Source of the DNA: an uncultured Oscillospiraceae bacterium
GTDB lineage: Bacteria; Bacillota; Clostridia; Oscillospirales; Oscillospiraceae
Direction of reading: 5' to 3'
Length of the DNA: 64,000 bases
Assembly: GCA_934565655.1 (NCBI GenBank)
Contig: CAKTIE010000008.1
Coordinates: 17,609-81,608, forward strand
Below, one piece after another: positions 42,702-52,128 of the stretch (the first letter of the stretch is position 1; each line of letters begins with the position of its first letter). The notes beneath the pieces were generated by a model, which saw only the letters and a program-made list of their open reading frames with translations, searched no databases and was not told the DNA's origin. The position numbers were made by a program, and so were the translations under genes.

Positions 42702-42729
42702 ACGGGGCAGGGACACTTCCCTGCCCCGT
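42702..42729 (-). terminator. Hairpin between rpsB and tsf (attenuator)
   Basis: 12-bp stem ACGGGGCAGGGA / TCCCTGCCCCGT with loop CACT (plus-strand reading), followed on the minus strand by TTTT. It should reduce but not stop transcription into tsf. Confidence 0.8.
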
Positions 42730-42759
42730 CAGTTTACGCGGTGTTATTCTAAAATTGAC

Positions 42760-43488
42760 TTACTCGGCCTTGGCTTCCTCGGCGGCAGCCTCGTCCATCT
42801 GCTCGCCCTGGCGGCCCTCGATCATGGCGTTGGCCATGATGGAAGCGATCAGGCGGATGGCGCGGATGGCGTCGTCATTGCCGGGGATGGGATAATCGAT
42901 CTCATCGGGATCGCAGTTGGTATCGGCGATGGCCACAACGGGAATACCCAGGCGATGCGCCTCGGCGATGGCGTTGCGCTCCTTGCGGGTGTCGACGATG
43001 AACAGAGCGCCGGGCAGCTTCTTCATTTCCTTCACGCCGCCCAGATACTTCTCCAGCTTCTCGATCTCGCCCAGGTGCTTGATAACTTCCTTCTTGGGCA
43101 GCATATCGAAGGTGCCGTCGGTCTGCATGGTCTTCAGCTGGTTCAGACGGTCGATACGGGTGCGCATGGTCTTGAAGTTGGTCATCATGCCGCCCAGCCA
43201 ACGGGCGTTGACATAGTACTGACCGCAACGGGCAGCCTCGTCCTTGATGGCTTCCTGAGCCTGCTTCTTGGTGCCGACGAACAGCAGGGACTGGCCGTTC
43301 TCGGACAGCTGGCGGACGAAGTTATAAGCCTCTTCCAGCTTCTTCACGGTCTTCTGCAGGTCGATGATATAGATGCCGTTGCGCTCCGTGTAAATGTAGG
43401 GAGCCATCTTGGGGTTCCAGCGACGGGTCTGATGACCGAAGTGGACGCCTGCTTCCAGCAGGGACTTCATGGATACGACGTTTGCCAT
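42760..43488 (-). CDS. rpsB: 30S ribosomal protein S2
   Basis: A 242-residue S2 with [24 protein letters not shown] at the start and [12 protein letters not shown] in the core. Essential component of the small ribosomal subunit. Confidence 0.99.
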   Translation of the reverse strand: MANVVSMKSLLEAGVHFGHQTRRWNPKMAPYIYTERNGIYIIDLQKTVKKLEEAYNFVRQLSENGQSLLFVGTKKQAQEAIKDEAARCGQYYVNARWLGGMMTNFKTMRTRIDRLNQLKTMQTDGTFDMLPKKEVIKHLGEIEKLEKYLGGVKEMKKLPGALFIVDTRKERNAIAEAHRLGIPVVAIADTNCDPDEIDYPIPGNDDAIRAIRLIASIMANAMIEGRQGEQMDEAAAEEAKAE

Positions 43489-43537
43489 TTTTGTTTCTCC
43501 TTTAAATGTTTAGTTCTTTACCTCCAGCCCTGTCATC

Positions 43538-43573
43538 TCACCGGCTAACTCCGTAAGGAGCACTGGCCGGTGA
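43538..43573 (-). promoter_or_regulatory. Structured rpsB leader
   Basis: TCACCGG (43538-43544) pairs with CCGGTGA (43567-43573), enclosing CTCC-GTAA-GGAG (43549-43560). It lies 50-85 bases upstream of rpsB. S2 represses its own mRNA in several bacteria, so this may be the autoregulatory element; it is not identical to a motif I can name. Confidence 0.55.
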
Positions 43574-43681
43574 TCGGGAGCTGTGCGGATTCCGACCGAA
43601 ATATAATACCATAAGAATATCCTGATTGCAAGGTATTTTTTCCTGTTTTTCTCTGTTTTTTCCGGGCTGAGCGGGGTATTT

Positions 43682-43966
43682 TTACGGTTTTCGCCGCTTT
43701 CGCTGATTCTGCGGGCCGTCCCGCCGCTGGAACGGCTTGTCGATCAGCACAATATCATCGCCGAACTTCTGGATGCAGTCCCATGGGATATAGTAGTCCT
43801 CTCCCCTGCCGAACAGGCCGAAGAAGCGGCAGGGGCCGAATACGATGATGGCCTTCACCGTGCCCTCCGGCAGACAGATCTCCAGATCGCCCACATAGCC
43901 CAGCTTACAGCCGTCGCAGAGATTGATGACCTCCTTGCGCCGCAATTGGCAAAATCTCACAAGCAT
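43682..43966 (-). CDS. ylmC: YlmC/YmxH-family PRC-barrel protein
   Basis: A 94-residue PRC-barrel protein: E-V-I-N-L-C-D-G-C-K-L-G-Y-V-G-D-L-E-I is the family signature. In many Firmicutes a copy lies beside sigG, as here. Start at 43966 follows GAGGTGGG. The role is not established. Confidence 0.85.
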   Translation of the reverse strand: MLVRFCQLRRKEVINLCDGCKLGYVGDLEICLPEGTVKAIIVFGPCRFFGLFGRGEDYYIPWDCIQKFGDDIVLIDKPFQRRDGPQNQRKRRKP

Positions 43967-44101
43967 ATTTCCCACCTCAGGGCGAGTATATGCAATTTGC
44001 AGGCTGTCCCATTCCGTCGATTCCGCACTCTTTTCGCGGCGCGGAATAACCCCCGCCAACGCCGGAAATACTGGATGCAAACAAGGGATGGAGGCGCGGT
44101 A

Positions 44102-44401
44102 ATGCGGGGAAAGGTCGAGATCTGCGGCATCAATACGGCAGATCTGAAGGTGCTGAAAAATGACGAAATGATGGCGCTGCTGAAGCGCAGCAGGAACGGC
44201 GACCAGTACGCGCGGGAGCAGCTGATCTGCGGCAACCTGCGGCTGGTGCTGTCAGTGATCCAGCGCTTTCTGGGCCGCGGCGAGAACGTGGATGATCTTT
44301 TTCAGGTGGGGTGCATCGGGCTCATCAAGGCCATCGACCGGTTTGATATCAATCAGGATGTGCGGTTTTCTACCTACGGCGTTCCGATGGTATATGGATA
44401 A
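44102..44401 (+). pseudogene. sigG: sigG, 5' part (interrupted by the mobile element)
   Basis: Codons 1-96 of the forespore sigma factor SigG: K-V-E-I-C-G-I-N-T then L-K-N-D-E-M, G-N-L-R-L-V-L-S-V-I-Q-R-F, V-D-D-L-F-Q-V-G-C-I-G-L and F-S-T-Y-G-V-P-M. The frame then enters the element and stops after V-Y-G at 44401. The break falls at the start of region 2.3, so neither -10 recognition nor regions 3-4 remain and the 99-residue product cannot act as a sigma factor. GGAGG precedes the ATG by 7 bases. The matching 3' part is at 60585-61067; joining them at the 11-bp repeat gives 256 residues (Bacillus SigG is 260). Confidence 0.96.
44379..44389 (+). repeat. attL core of the sigG element
   Basis: GCGTTCCGATG, coding G-V-P-M of SigG (with the preceding G). 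Chromosome to the left (CTACG), element to the right (GTATATGGATAACG). Confidence 0.92.
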
Positions 44402-44647
44402 CGAAAAAATTCGCTCAAAAAAATTAAGATTTCGCGTTTTTTGTTATCACTTTGAGATAGTTGAATTATTCTCATTTCTGTTGCTATTCATGCAATATGC
44501 GTATATTTTGTGATTTATTCTATTAAAATACTTCATTTTATACAAATATAAAAAAGTAACATTTTTGATGCGGTTAGCCACCGCTTGTTAAGAATCTGTA
44601 ACATCAATAAGCAACAGAATTAGCGTTTTTAGAAGATTTTTGAAGCC
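44402..44647. other. AT-rich left end of the element
   Basis: No gene. AT-rich sequence between attL and the recombinase stop; probably holds recombinase binding sites. Confidence 0.6.
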
Positions 44648-46204
44648 TTATGCTCCTTCTTCTTGACTTGTTTTACTCTCATTTTCAGCGTAAAAAGAGT
44701 AAAAAACCTCAACTTTTCCATCGTGATAGACAATAATCTTGTCAACACAGTCACGAATAAGCGTTTGCCGTTCCATCGGCGTCAAGCTCGGCCAGATGTC
44801 CCCGATTCGCTGAACCTTTTCGCAAGTTTGCTGGATACGTCCTTCTGTCAAATGGTACTGTTCCTCGTCCGCAATCTGTTTCTCAAGTGTACTGATTTGC
44901 TCACGCATCTCACGAATGCGATTTATAAGGACCGAGTCAGGGGCATTAGCGTAAAGGTCATACAGGTGTCCGAGAGAAGTCATTGCATCTTTGCGCCTCC
45001 TCTCAAGGAGCTCAAGTGCGCTTATAGGCTTCTTTCTCTTTTCAAGCTCATCGGCAGAAAAACTGCTGCCAATTCCAAACAATTTGGAAACCACGAGTTT
45101 TTCTAATTCGCTTGCACGGATACCCATATTAGAACAGTTCGGGTCTCTTATCATGTTTTCTTTGCCTGTACGGGAATAGCAGATTATCTTGTCATACTTT
45201 CCCCACTTCATGTAGCGCATTCTGGCTCCACAATCACCACAGTAAACAAGCCCCGTTAAGAGGTAATGCTTATTATCGCCGCTTATAGAAATATTATTCT
45301 TTCCCCTGCGCTCCATTTCCACTGCGGCACGCAGGAATGTTTCTTCGTCAATAAGCGGCGGATGAAAGCCGGGATATTCTTTTCCTTTGTAACTGATGAA
45401 ACCGCAGTATGTGTGCCGTTTCAATATATTTCGTACATGGAACTCGTTACAAAGGCCAAACATATCCGCAATTTTTTGACAGCTATACCCTTTAAGATAA
45501 AGGTCAAAAATCTGGGGGATTTTGGGGGAATCTGCATTTGGAACAAGAGATTTGCTGGGCTTGTCGTAGTCGTAGCCAAACGGAACGTTACCGCCACCTC
45601 TCCAATAACCGGCGCTCACGCGCCCCAGCATACCAATGCGGGTACGCATAAAGATATTTTCACGCTCCAACTGTGCGAAGACGCTCAAAATACCTATCAT
45701 TGCTCGGCCATAGGGTGTCGTGGTGTCGAGGGCTTCCGAGATGCTGACGAAGTCTACATCGTTTGGCAGGAACACGTCCTCAATCAGATAGAGGGTATCC
45801 TTCTGACTGCGGGAAAGACGGTCCAGCTTGAATACGATAACAGCTTTCAGCTTTTCTTCTTTCGCGTCAGCTATCATTTCCTGCATTGCCGGCCTATTGA
45901 GATTACTGCCACTGAAACCGGGGTCCGTGTAGAACTTCACGTTCTCCCACCCCTTTACAGTGCAGAATGCCTGCAGCTTGGCAATCTGGTCAGGAATTGA
46001 ATAGCCCTGCTCGGCCTGCGCGTCCGTAGAAACACGTACGTAACAAGCGACGCACTTCTCAACGACATTATTGCCTTCCATAAGCTCCTGTAGCTTAGGG
46101 AGAGGCTTTCTTTTGTTTTTGCTATTCGTGCTTTTGGTTGACTCTTTTACTTTTTTCTTTTTGTTGTCTTCTTGTATTTTTTTCTTCTTTCTTTCAGTAG
46201 CCAT
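44648..46204 (-). CDS. Large serine recombinase, likely excises and inserts the element
   Basis: A 518-residue recombinase. The resolvase domain has the nucleophile Ser59 in Y-V-R-V-S-T-D-A-Q, K-L-D-R-L-S-R and the E-helix start; next come a Recombinase domain (G-N-V-P-F-G-Y) and a zinc ribbon (Y-C-G-D-C-G-A-R-M ... I-C-Y ... C-S-N), then a coiled coil (about 415-470). It is the same class as SpoIVCA, which removes skin from sigK, and as phage integrases. An odd feature is a Lys-rich N-terminal extension of about 48 residues before the catalytic domain. Start 46204 follows AAAGGAGT. Confidence 0.94.
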   Translation of the reverse strand: MATERKKKKIQEDNKKKKVKESTKSTNSKNKRKPLPKLQELMEGNNVVEKCVACYVRVSTDAQAEQGYSIPDQIAKLQAFCTVKGWENVKFYTDPGFSGSNLNRPAMQEMIADAKEEKLKAVIVFKLDRLSRSQKDTLYLIEDVFLPNDVDFVSISEALDTTTPYGRAMIGILSVFAQLERENIFMRTRIGMLGRVSAGYWRGGGNVPFGYDYDKPSKSLVPNADSPKIPQIFDLYLKGYSCQKIADMFGLCNEFHVRNILKRHTYCGFISYKGKEYPGFHPPLIDEETFLRAAVEMERRGKNNISISGDNKHYLLTGLVYCGDCGARMRYMKWGKYDKIICYSRTGKENMIRDPNCSNMGIRASELEKLVVSKLFGIGSSFSADELEKRKKPISALELLERRRKDAMTSLGHLYDLYANAPDSVLINRIREMREQISTLEKQIADEEQYHLTEGRIQQTCEKVQRIGDIWPSLTPMERQTLIRDCVDKIIVYHDGKVEVFYSFYAENESKTSQEEGA

Positions 46205-46300
46205 GATACTCCTTTCATTAGGGTACGTCCTCTGCACAGACGCTCAATTCACATTATAAAATAAAGATAAAATAATGACAAGTCTATGGCTTATAAAAAG

Positions 46301-46325
46301 CCCTCAGGAAATGTTTTCCTGAGGG
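46301..46325 (-). terminator. Terminator of the 59-residue gene
   Basis: CCCTCAGGAAA / TTTCCTGAGGG with loop TGT; CTTTTTATAA follows on the minus strand. The stop codon lies in the stem. Confidence 0.88.
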
Positions 46326-46483
46326 GCGCTCTTTGCTTCGAGTCGTTTACGTACTTCCAGAATGAAAGACGCCAACACTGTGCTTGTAATATTCATTCCG
46401 TCATAAGAAACATCCTCGCATACCCCGTTCCGAAAAAACACAGGTTTTAATATAGGGTCTTCCCTTTTTACCGGACGCGCCAT
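46304..46483 (-). CDS. 59-residue protein beside the recombinase gene
   Basis: Starts M-A-R-P-V-K-R-E-D-P after AGAGGTAAG; the rest is V-F-F-R-N-G-V ... L-A-S-F-I-L-E-V-R-K-R-L. No family recognised. Its size, basic start and place just upstream of the recombinase make it a candidate recombination directionality factor, but nothing in the sequence proves this. Confidence 0.65.
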   Translation of the reverse strand: MARPVKREDPILKPVFFRNGVCEDVSYDGMNITSTVLASFILEVRKRLEAKSAPQENIS

Positions 46484-46992
46484 TTGCTTACCTCTTCTTG
46501 TTTTCACTAAATTCGACGGCGTGATAGAGAAAAAGAAATTTGATGACCGAATTATTCAAGTAATACCATAGTTTGTAATGTGAAATACCTATACAGTCAT
46601 TGCGGGCGCAATGTTGTTATTTTCTCCCTTGCCTTGTGTCGTATCTGCATTATACCCATGAAAAATGAGAGTACATACATAATTCGTTCGACAGGCTACG
46701 ACTTCCCTTTATCCATAGCGTATTCTGCGTTCATAACGGTCAGCAGATATATGCTGAACCTCCTACACTGAGGAAATATAGGCAAGTGGTTATTACGTAC
46801 TTGTCATCGGATGAAATCATTTATACAAGCTAATTGTAAAGATATTTTACTTGTCGGAATAGTAATGAAAATGACGCTATTTGTAGTAATTTGTATATGC
46901 CATCATATGCTATAAAGCTCTCCGCCAAGAATTTTGACATGGAGGACAATAAGAAGATTGTTCCTCTCTATGCCGCGTTTTGCATCTGAACC
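46484..46992. other. AT-rich gene-free stretch
   Basis: About 500 bases with only short, unsupported frames. It should contain the promoter for the recombinase side. I see no repeats or RNA gene in it. Confidence 0.5.
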
Positions 46993-47035
46993 GAAAAAGA
47001 AGCTGGTATCCAGTGTGGACACCAGCTTCTTTTTC
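46993..47035 (-). terminator. Terminator of the restriction-modification operon
   Basis: Perfect 15-bp stem GAAAAAGAAGCTGGT / ACCAGCTTCTTTTTC with an inner TCC/GGA pairing. Confidence 0.9.
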
Positions 47036-47201
47036 AGTTTTCTTCTTTCTTTTCTTCAGCATCGAGAGCTTTCGTCAGAAGTCTCTCTATTGCCATGGTC
47101 AGCGTCTGACCCTTTTCCTCAGCATAGGCATCCAGCCTTTCGCGGAGGGTGCGGTCAATATAGCAGTTCAGATGCTGTCCATCTTTTTTAGCCCTTGGCA
47201 T
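47034..47201 (-). CDS. Ribbon-helix-helix DNA-binding protein
   Basis: A 55-residue protein. [21 protein letters not shown] is the strand-helix start of a ribbon-helix-helix (CopG/Arc) fold, followed by helix two, T-M-A-I-E-R-L-L-T. It overlaps the hsdR end by 14 bases and closes the operon; a role as operon repressor or antitoxin is likely but unproven. ATG 47201 is 6 bases after GGAGG. Confidence 0.82.
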   Translation of the reverse strand: MPRAKKDGQHLNCYIDRTLRERLDAYAEEKGQTLTMAIERLLTKALDAEEKKEEN

Positions 47202-50200
47202 GGTCATCCTCCTGCCCATTCCGCATCTCGCGGTATAGTTCCTGTGCCAGTGCCGTCATAATCGCACGGTACTTGGCGCCATCCTCAAAGAGCTTGGTAT
47301 AGGTCTCTGTGCTCTCGATATAGGATGCCTGCGCGGTATCATTGAATACCTTGGGGAATACATTTTTCTCGAAAATCTGTTGACCATCGGACTTGGCAGC
47401 CTTGCGGAGCTTCTTATCCGCCAGCAGCTTTTCACGCAGTGTACCAATAAGAACGCGGTCTGCTTCCGTGAAAGAGCCCTTGTATGCCTCGTTGATGGCC
47501 TCAATAACCGTTTCCAGCGGGTCTTTCTTGGTGGTCATGTTGACCGCCTTCTTTGTCCTCTCAGGCTCCAACGGGACGGTCTTGTCCTCCAGTTCGATAG
47601 CTCCCTCAAAAGTCTTCTCCAGCCGGTAATACTCCAGCTTTACACGGTTTTCCAAATCCCACGGGGCAGCCGTTTCTGCCGGCAGCAGACGCGCCAGATA
47701 GGAGCAGAACAGGTATTCTTTGTGGAGCGCCTTATCAAACATCCGCGCAATCTGCGAAATGTAGTTGTACCACTTCACAAAGGACCGAATGGTGCGCCTG
47801 AACTGGTATTTGTCATCCTTGTTCAACTGGTTGTAGGCTCGTGCGATAGGCAGCAGCGCATTGGAGATTTTTGCCTGCGTGGTCTGCACCTTCTTGGCTT
47901 CCGGCGAGAAGTAAATTTTGCTGACGGCTTCAACATCGTCATTATTATACACACGGAAGTCGCGGAGCTGCTTCTGTGCCTTGTAGATAAGGTCGATATT
48001 GATTTCCTCGGATAGACTTGTCTCCTGATAGTAGGGCTGGAATGCATTCAAGATGTCTTCCTTGGTGTTCACGAAGTCGAGAATGTAGGTATCCTCTTTG
48101 CCGGGATATGTACGGTTCAGGCGGCTCAGAGTCTGCACGGCCTTCACGTCCCTCAGCTTCTTGTCCACAATCATCGTGTGCAGCAGCGGTTCGTCAAAGC
48201 CTGTCTGGTACTTTTCAGCCACGATAAGCACATCGCCCTCATCATGGAACACTTGCTTCGTCTGACTCTCAGAGACATGGTTGCCGTCGCGGTCAATGTT
48301 CATGCCGCTTTCGGTGTACTCGTGGCCGCCCTTCTCTTCGGGGTCGCGGATACTGCCGGAGAACGCGATAAGGATTTCCACGTCGTCATAATGGTTGGCG
48401 TCCAGATATGCCTTGATTTCGTGGTAATAGCGCACCGCCGCTAAACGGGATGCCGTGACCACCATCATTTTGCCCTTGCCGCCTATTTTACGCTTGGTCA
48501 CATCACGGAAGGTCTCCACGATGATAGCGGCCTTCTGCTGCAGGTTATGGGGATGCAACTCTTCAAACCGCCGTATGGTCTTGATGGCCTTGATAGTCGG
48601 CACTTCGGGGTTATCCGGCGTATTCTTGGCAATTTGGAAGCAGGTCTTGTAGGTGGTGTAATTCTCCAGTACATTGAGGATGAAGCCCTCCTCAATGGCC
48701 TGCCGCATGGAATAGATATGGAACGGATGGAATGTGCCGTCGTCATGTTCCTCACCGAACATCTCCAGCGTCTTTTTCTTCGGTGTGGCGGTGAAGGCAA
48801 AGAAACTCAGGTTTTTGTGCTTGCCGTGGGTAATAAGCTCCCGCACAAGGCTGTCCTCGGTATCCTCCAACTCGTCCTCCGCCTTGCCCTCGATGTTGGC
48901 ATATTCCTTCAGCGCGTCATGCGTATCTGCCAAGGCCATTTTCAGCTTCATGGCGCTGTGACCCGTCTGGCTGCTGTGTGCCTCGTCCACGATGACCGCG
49001 AATGCCTTGCCCTTTGTATCATCCACTTCCTCATAGATGACGGGGAACTTTTGCAGCGTGGTCACAATGATGCGCTTGCCGGCGTTGAGAGCATCCCGCA
49101 GGTCACGGGAGTTCATCTTTTCGCCGATGGTCACGACAGAACCGAGCGTGTGGTCAAAGCCGGAAATCGTTTCTTGAAGCTGGGCATCCAGCACAGTACG
49201 GTCTGTCACGATGACCACAGAACTGAATATGGGCTTGTTGTCCGCATCGTGAAGGCTCGCCAGCCGGTAGGCCGTCCATGCGATAGAGTTGGACTTACCG
49301 GAACCGGCGCTGTGCTGCACAAGATAATTGTGTCCGGAGCCGTTCTGCCGCACATCCCCCACCAGCTTCCGAACAACGTCCATCTGGTGATAGCGCGGGA
49401 AGATAACGGATTTCTTGATAACTTCCTTTTCTGAGCCGTCCTTCAGCCGAATCTTTTCCTTCTTCACTTGGAAGCTGATAAACTTTTGCAGAATATCCAA
49501 CAGACTGTCTTTCTGGAGAACCTCCCGCCACAGGTAGGAGGTCACATAGTCCCCATCCGTGCGAGTCGGATTGCCTGCGCCGCCGTTCTGTCCGGGACCA
49601 TTGCTGCCCTGATTGAACGGCAGGAAAAAGGTCTTGGCACCATCCAGCTTTGTGGTCATGGCGGCTTCATACAGGTCTACCGCGAAGAACGCCAAGATAC
49701 GGTGGTTCAGGCGGAAGGCCGGTTCCTTGGGGTCACGGTCGAACATCCACTGGTTCTTGCCGTTGTCGATGTTCTGCCCCGTAAGCTGGTTCTTCAGTTC
49801 GATGGCGATGACAGGGATACCGTTGACCGCAAGCATCATATCCACACTGTTGCCGCAGTTTTCGGAGTAGTGCCACTGGCGGATGCACTGGCAGATATTC
49901 TGCTGATAGTGTCGTACCGCCGCATCGTTCAGCGTGGACTCAGGCTTGAAGTAGCAGACACGGAAGTCGATACCCCTGTGCTTGAAGCCGTGCCGCAGCA
50001 CGGAAATAAGGCCATCGTTCTCCACGGCATTTTCAAACGCCTTGTAGAATTTCTTTTCCGCATTTCCGTCACTCTGCTTCTCCAGACGCTGCCACGCAAC
50101 AGGCTGCGTGGTCTTCACGAAGTCCGTCAGAGTACGGATATCCAGCGCCATACCAGCGCTCTCCGGCGCACGGTAGCCAGCGTCTGAGGATTTCTGCCAG

Positions 50201-50265
50201 CCTCCGGTGGGAGAAATCAGAAAGGACTCAATATCCTGTTCGAATTGCTTTTCATTATCGGGCAT
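47188..50265 (-). CDS. hsdR: Type I restriction endonuclease, R subunit
   Basis: A 1025-residue HsdR. The N-terminal nuclease has [11 protein letters not shown] (E-x-K); the translocase has Walker [16 protein letters not shown] and later helicase motifs (S-R-L-N-R-T-Y). The C-terminal part contacts HsdM/HsdS. It cuts DNA lacking the host methylation after ATP-driven translocation. Start at 50265 after GGAGG with 8-base spacing. It follows the HEPN-like gene closely. Confidence 0.96.
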   Translation of the reverse strand: MPDNEKQFEQDIESFLISPTGGWQKSSDAGYRAPESAGMALDIRTLTDFVKTTQPVAWQRLEKQSDGNAEKKFYKAFENAVENDGLISVLRHGFKHRGIDFRVCYFKPESTLNDAAVRHYQQNICQCIRQWHYSENCGNSVDMMLAVNGIPVIAIELKNQLTGQNIDNGKNQWMFDRDPKEPAFRLNHRILAFFAVDLYEAAMTTKLDGAKTFFLPFNQGSNGPGQNGGAGNPTRTDGDYVTSYLWREVLQKDSLLDILQKFISFQVKKEKIRLKDGSEKEVIKKSVIFPRYHQMDVVRKLVGDVRQNGSGHNYLVQHSAGSGKSNSIAWTAYRLASLHDADNKPIFSSVVIVTDRTVLDAQLQETISGFDHTLGSVVTIGEKMNSRDLRDALNAGKRIIVTTLQKFPVIYEEVDDTKGKAFAVIVDEAHSSQTGHSAMKLKMALADTHDALKEYANIEGKAEDELEDTEDSLVRELITHGKHKNLSFFAFTATPKKKTLEMFGEEHDDGTFHPFHIYSMRQAIEEGFILNVLENYTTYKTCFQIAKNTPDNPEVPTIKAIKTIRRFEELHPHNLQQKAAIIVETFRDVTKRKIGGKGKMMVVTASRLAAVRYYHEIKAYLDANHYDDVEILIAFSGSIRDPEEKGGHEYTESGMNIDRDGNHVSESQTKQVFHDEGDVLIVAEKYQTGFDEPLLHTMIVDKKLRDVKAVQTLSRLNRTYPGKEDTYILDFVNTKEDILNAFQPYYQETSLSEEINIDLIYKAQKQLRDFRVYNNDDVEAVSKIYFSPEAKKVQTTQAKISNALLPIARAYNQLNKDDKYQFRRTIRSFVKWYNYISQIARMFDKALHKEYLFCSYLARLLPAETAAPWDLENRVKLEYYRLEKTFEGAIELEDKTVPLEPERTKKAVNMTTKKDPLETVIEAINEAYKGSFTEADRVLIGTLREKLLADKKLRKAAKSDGQQIFEKNVFPKVFNDTAQASYIESTETYTKLFEDGAKYRAIMTALAQELYREMRNGQEDDHAKG

Positions 50266-50279
50266 TATATTATCCTCCA

Positions 50280-50837
50280 TTAGAGCGGGAGATGTGTAGA
50301 CATATCACTTTTTTCTTCAACAATATGACAATCAAAGAAGTTGAACTTGTCTTTGTTCTCTCTGTAGTAACCCCTTGCACACCGATACAGAATAATGCAT
50401 AGTCGTCTTACATTTACCTCGTAAGTGCAAGTTACTGCATCGCTGAAGTTGCTACTGATATGGCAACCTCTATCACAGTAGATGTCGAATCTGTTTCGGG
50501 GTTCCAGTTTCAGAGCAAAGTGGCTAATATTGTTCGCTTGGCTTTTTATCCTTCTGCTATTGATATTGGGCGTACCTTGATGGAGCAGAGAATTTCTTAA
50601 ACTATACACGACCTCACCGCTTAGATATGGCATCTCTACATCTTCTTCTCCAATAGGTGCTTTTTCATACTGCCCAACATATTCATCATACCACCGAACA
50701 TATCGCACTGTTGTCTTTTCAGAAGGGTACTCCGCTTTTCCACAAATGTCTGGAAACGTGAGAGCCAATGCCAGTGCCGCGAAATAGCAATCTGCGTTCA
50801 AGGCTTTTTGCACGTCTACAATCAGCCGTTCCATCAT
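50280..50837 (-). CDS. HEPN-like protein embedded in the restriction operon
   Basis: A 185-residue, mostly helical protein between hsdS and hsdR, spaced 3 bases after hsdS. S-L-R81-N-S-L-L-H86-Q-G is an R-N-x3-H (R-x4-H) motif in a helix, the active site of many HEPN ribonucleases. Conserved aromatic and charged residues (R-W-Y-D-E-Y-V) lie before it. Anticodon nucleases with HEPN domains (PrrC, RloC) ride in type I operons elsewhere, so I infer a guard RNase; a non-catalytic helical role cannot be excluded. Confidence 0.6.
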   Translation of the reverse strand: MMERLIVDVQKALNADCYFAALALALTFPDICGKAEYPSEKTTVRYVRWYDEYVGQYEKAPIGEEDVEMPYLSGEVVYSLRNSLLHQGTPNINSRRIKSQANNISHFALKLEPRNRFDIYCDRGCHISSNFSDAVTCTYEVNVRRLCIILYRCARGYYRENKDKFNFFDCHIVEEKSDMSTHLPL

Positions 50838-50840
50838 ATC

Positions 50841-52127
50841 TCAGCACACCCTCCGTTTTCCGGTCACGACTTCATAGATAAGGGACTTTTTATAGGAATC
50901 AAGGTTTGCAATAAGTTCGCTTTTATCTGAGATTAGTTCGTTGATTTTCTTATTCATCCGCTCAACAAACTGCACAATTTCTATTTGCTCCTTTAAGGAT
51001 GGAACCGGAATAACATATTCATTGTAACGTGCTGCACTTATGTTTTGAATCGTCGCTTGCGTCATAGTCGTTTCTTTCCATCTTTCATATCCAGCACTCA
51101 TAGTTGAAAAATAAACGTATTGGGGAAGCGTGATATTGCGATTGATTTTCGCACGAATCATATAGCCAGCAAATGCGGCTCTTCCATATTCCTTTTTGTA
51201 GAAAAATGCCTTACCAACAGTAGCGCCGCTTCTGGCAAAGAGAATATCTTCATCACTCAAAATATATCCTGTAGCCGACTCTTCACTTAAAGACAGCATC
51301 TCTGTGTTTTTTAATTTCCCTTCCATAGAAATATCCGTGATGCGAATATATCGTGGAAGTGCAGAGTTATATGGGACTCCGGTCTCACTGGCACCGTACT
51401 GTAAAGGACTTGAAAGCAACCATTTTAGCCGAATCGTATTCCATCCTTTCGGTATCGCCCCAATCCACTCAATCCCGCTATCCTTCATCTCTACATTGGG
51501 GTCAAGTCCCTTTGTGACGGCTTCGTAGATGATGGATGCTTTCCACTGCTTGTAATCCTCAATGCTGGCTTTGGCCTCGGCGATTATCTCGTCGATTTTG
51601 GCGCACTGGGTATCGAGGTAGGCGGCAATGGCGGTTTGCTCTTCATATGGGGGAACAGTTACCAGAATACGTTTCATTTCCTGCCAACGAGTAGTCCAAA
51701 GGTCGTCCACAATGCCGTGACCCCATTTATAAAATTCATCGGCAAACAGGCTGGTGTGAAATAGCCAGTTATAGTAGTCGGGATGCATACGGCCTCGTGG
51801 CGTTAAAATCGTATTTATCAACGAAACAGAGCCATCATAGGGAGAGATTCCACAAGAACCCCGCCTGTCAGACCTACTATTGATTGCAAAGTCGCCGACA
51901 CGCACCAACTTACGATTATCTCCATCATCTGTTTTTGCCGCAGTCGCAAGTTGAGGCAGAATACCTTTCATTGTTACAGAAAGCGGCGGATAATCTTTAT
52001 CGCTCACCCTCTCATTGCGAAGCGAATACAGTGCCCCAATCTTGGACAGCTCCCAGTTGGCAGGAATCCATCCAAGCCACGTCGTACCGCTCTCCTTCAT
52101 CTCCGTATAACCCACAGACGGTGTCAT
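50841..52127 (-). CDS. hsdS: Type I restriction-modification specificity subunit
   Basis: A 428-residue HsdS with two target-recognition domains, each beginning M-K-E/D-S-G-T/I-x-W-x-G-x-I-P, at about 10-150 and 220-370, each followed by a coiled-coil conserved region (E-E-Q-T-A-I-A-A-Y-L-D; K-E-Q-I-E-I-V-Q-F-V). It sets the DNA target for both methylation and cleavage. Start 52127 lies one base after the hsdM stop. Confidence 0.95.
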   Translation of the reverse strand: MTPSVGYTEMKESGTTWLGWIPANWELSKIGALYSLRNERVSDKDYPPLSVTMKGILPQLATAAKTDDGDNRKLVRVGDFAINSRSDRRGSCGISPYDGSVSLINTILTPRGRMHPDYYNWLFHTSLFADEFYKWGHGIVDDLWTTRWQEMKRILVTVPPYEEQTAIAAYLDTQCAKIDEIIAEAKASIEDYKQWKASIIYEAVTKGLDPNVEMKDSGIEWIGAIPKGWNTIRLKWLLSSPLQYGASETGVPYNSALPRYIRITDISMEGKLKNTEMLSLSEESATGYILSDEDILFARSGATVGKAFFYKKEYGRAAFAGYMIRAKINRNITLPQYVYFSTMSAGYERWKETTMTQATIQNISAARYNEYVIPVPSLKEQIEIVQFVERMNKKINELISDKSELIANLDSYKKSLIYEVVTGKRRVC

Positions 52128-52128
52128 A

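Noticed and set aside
46580..47191. Plus-strand frames in the gap right of the recombinase
   Set aside because: No ribosome sites, low-complexity translation, and they cross a terminator.
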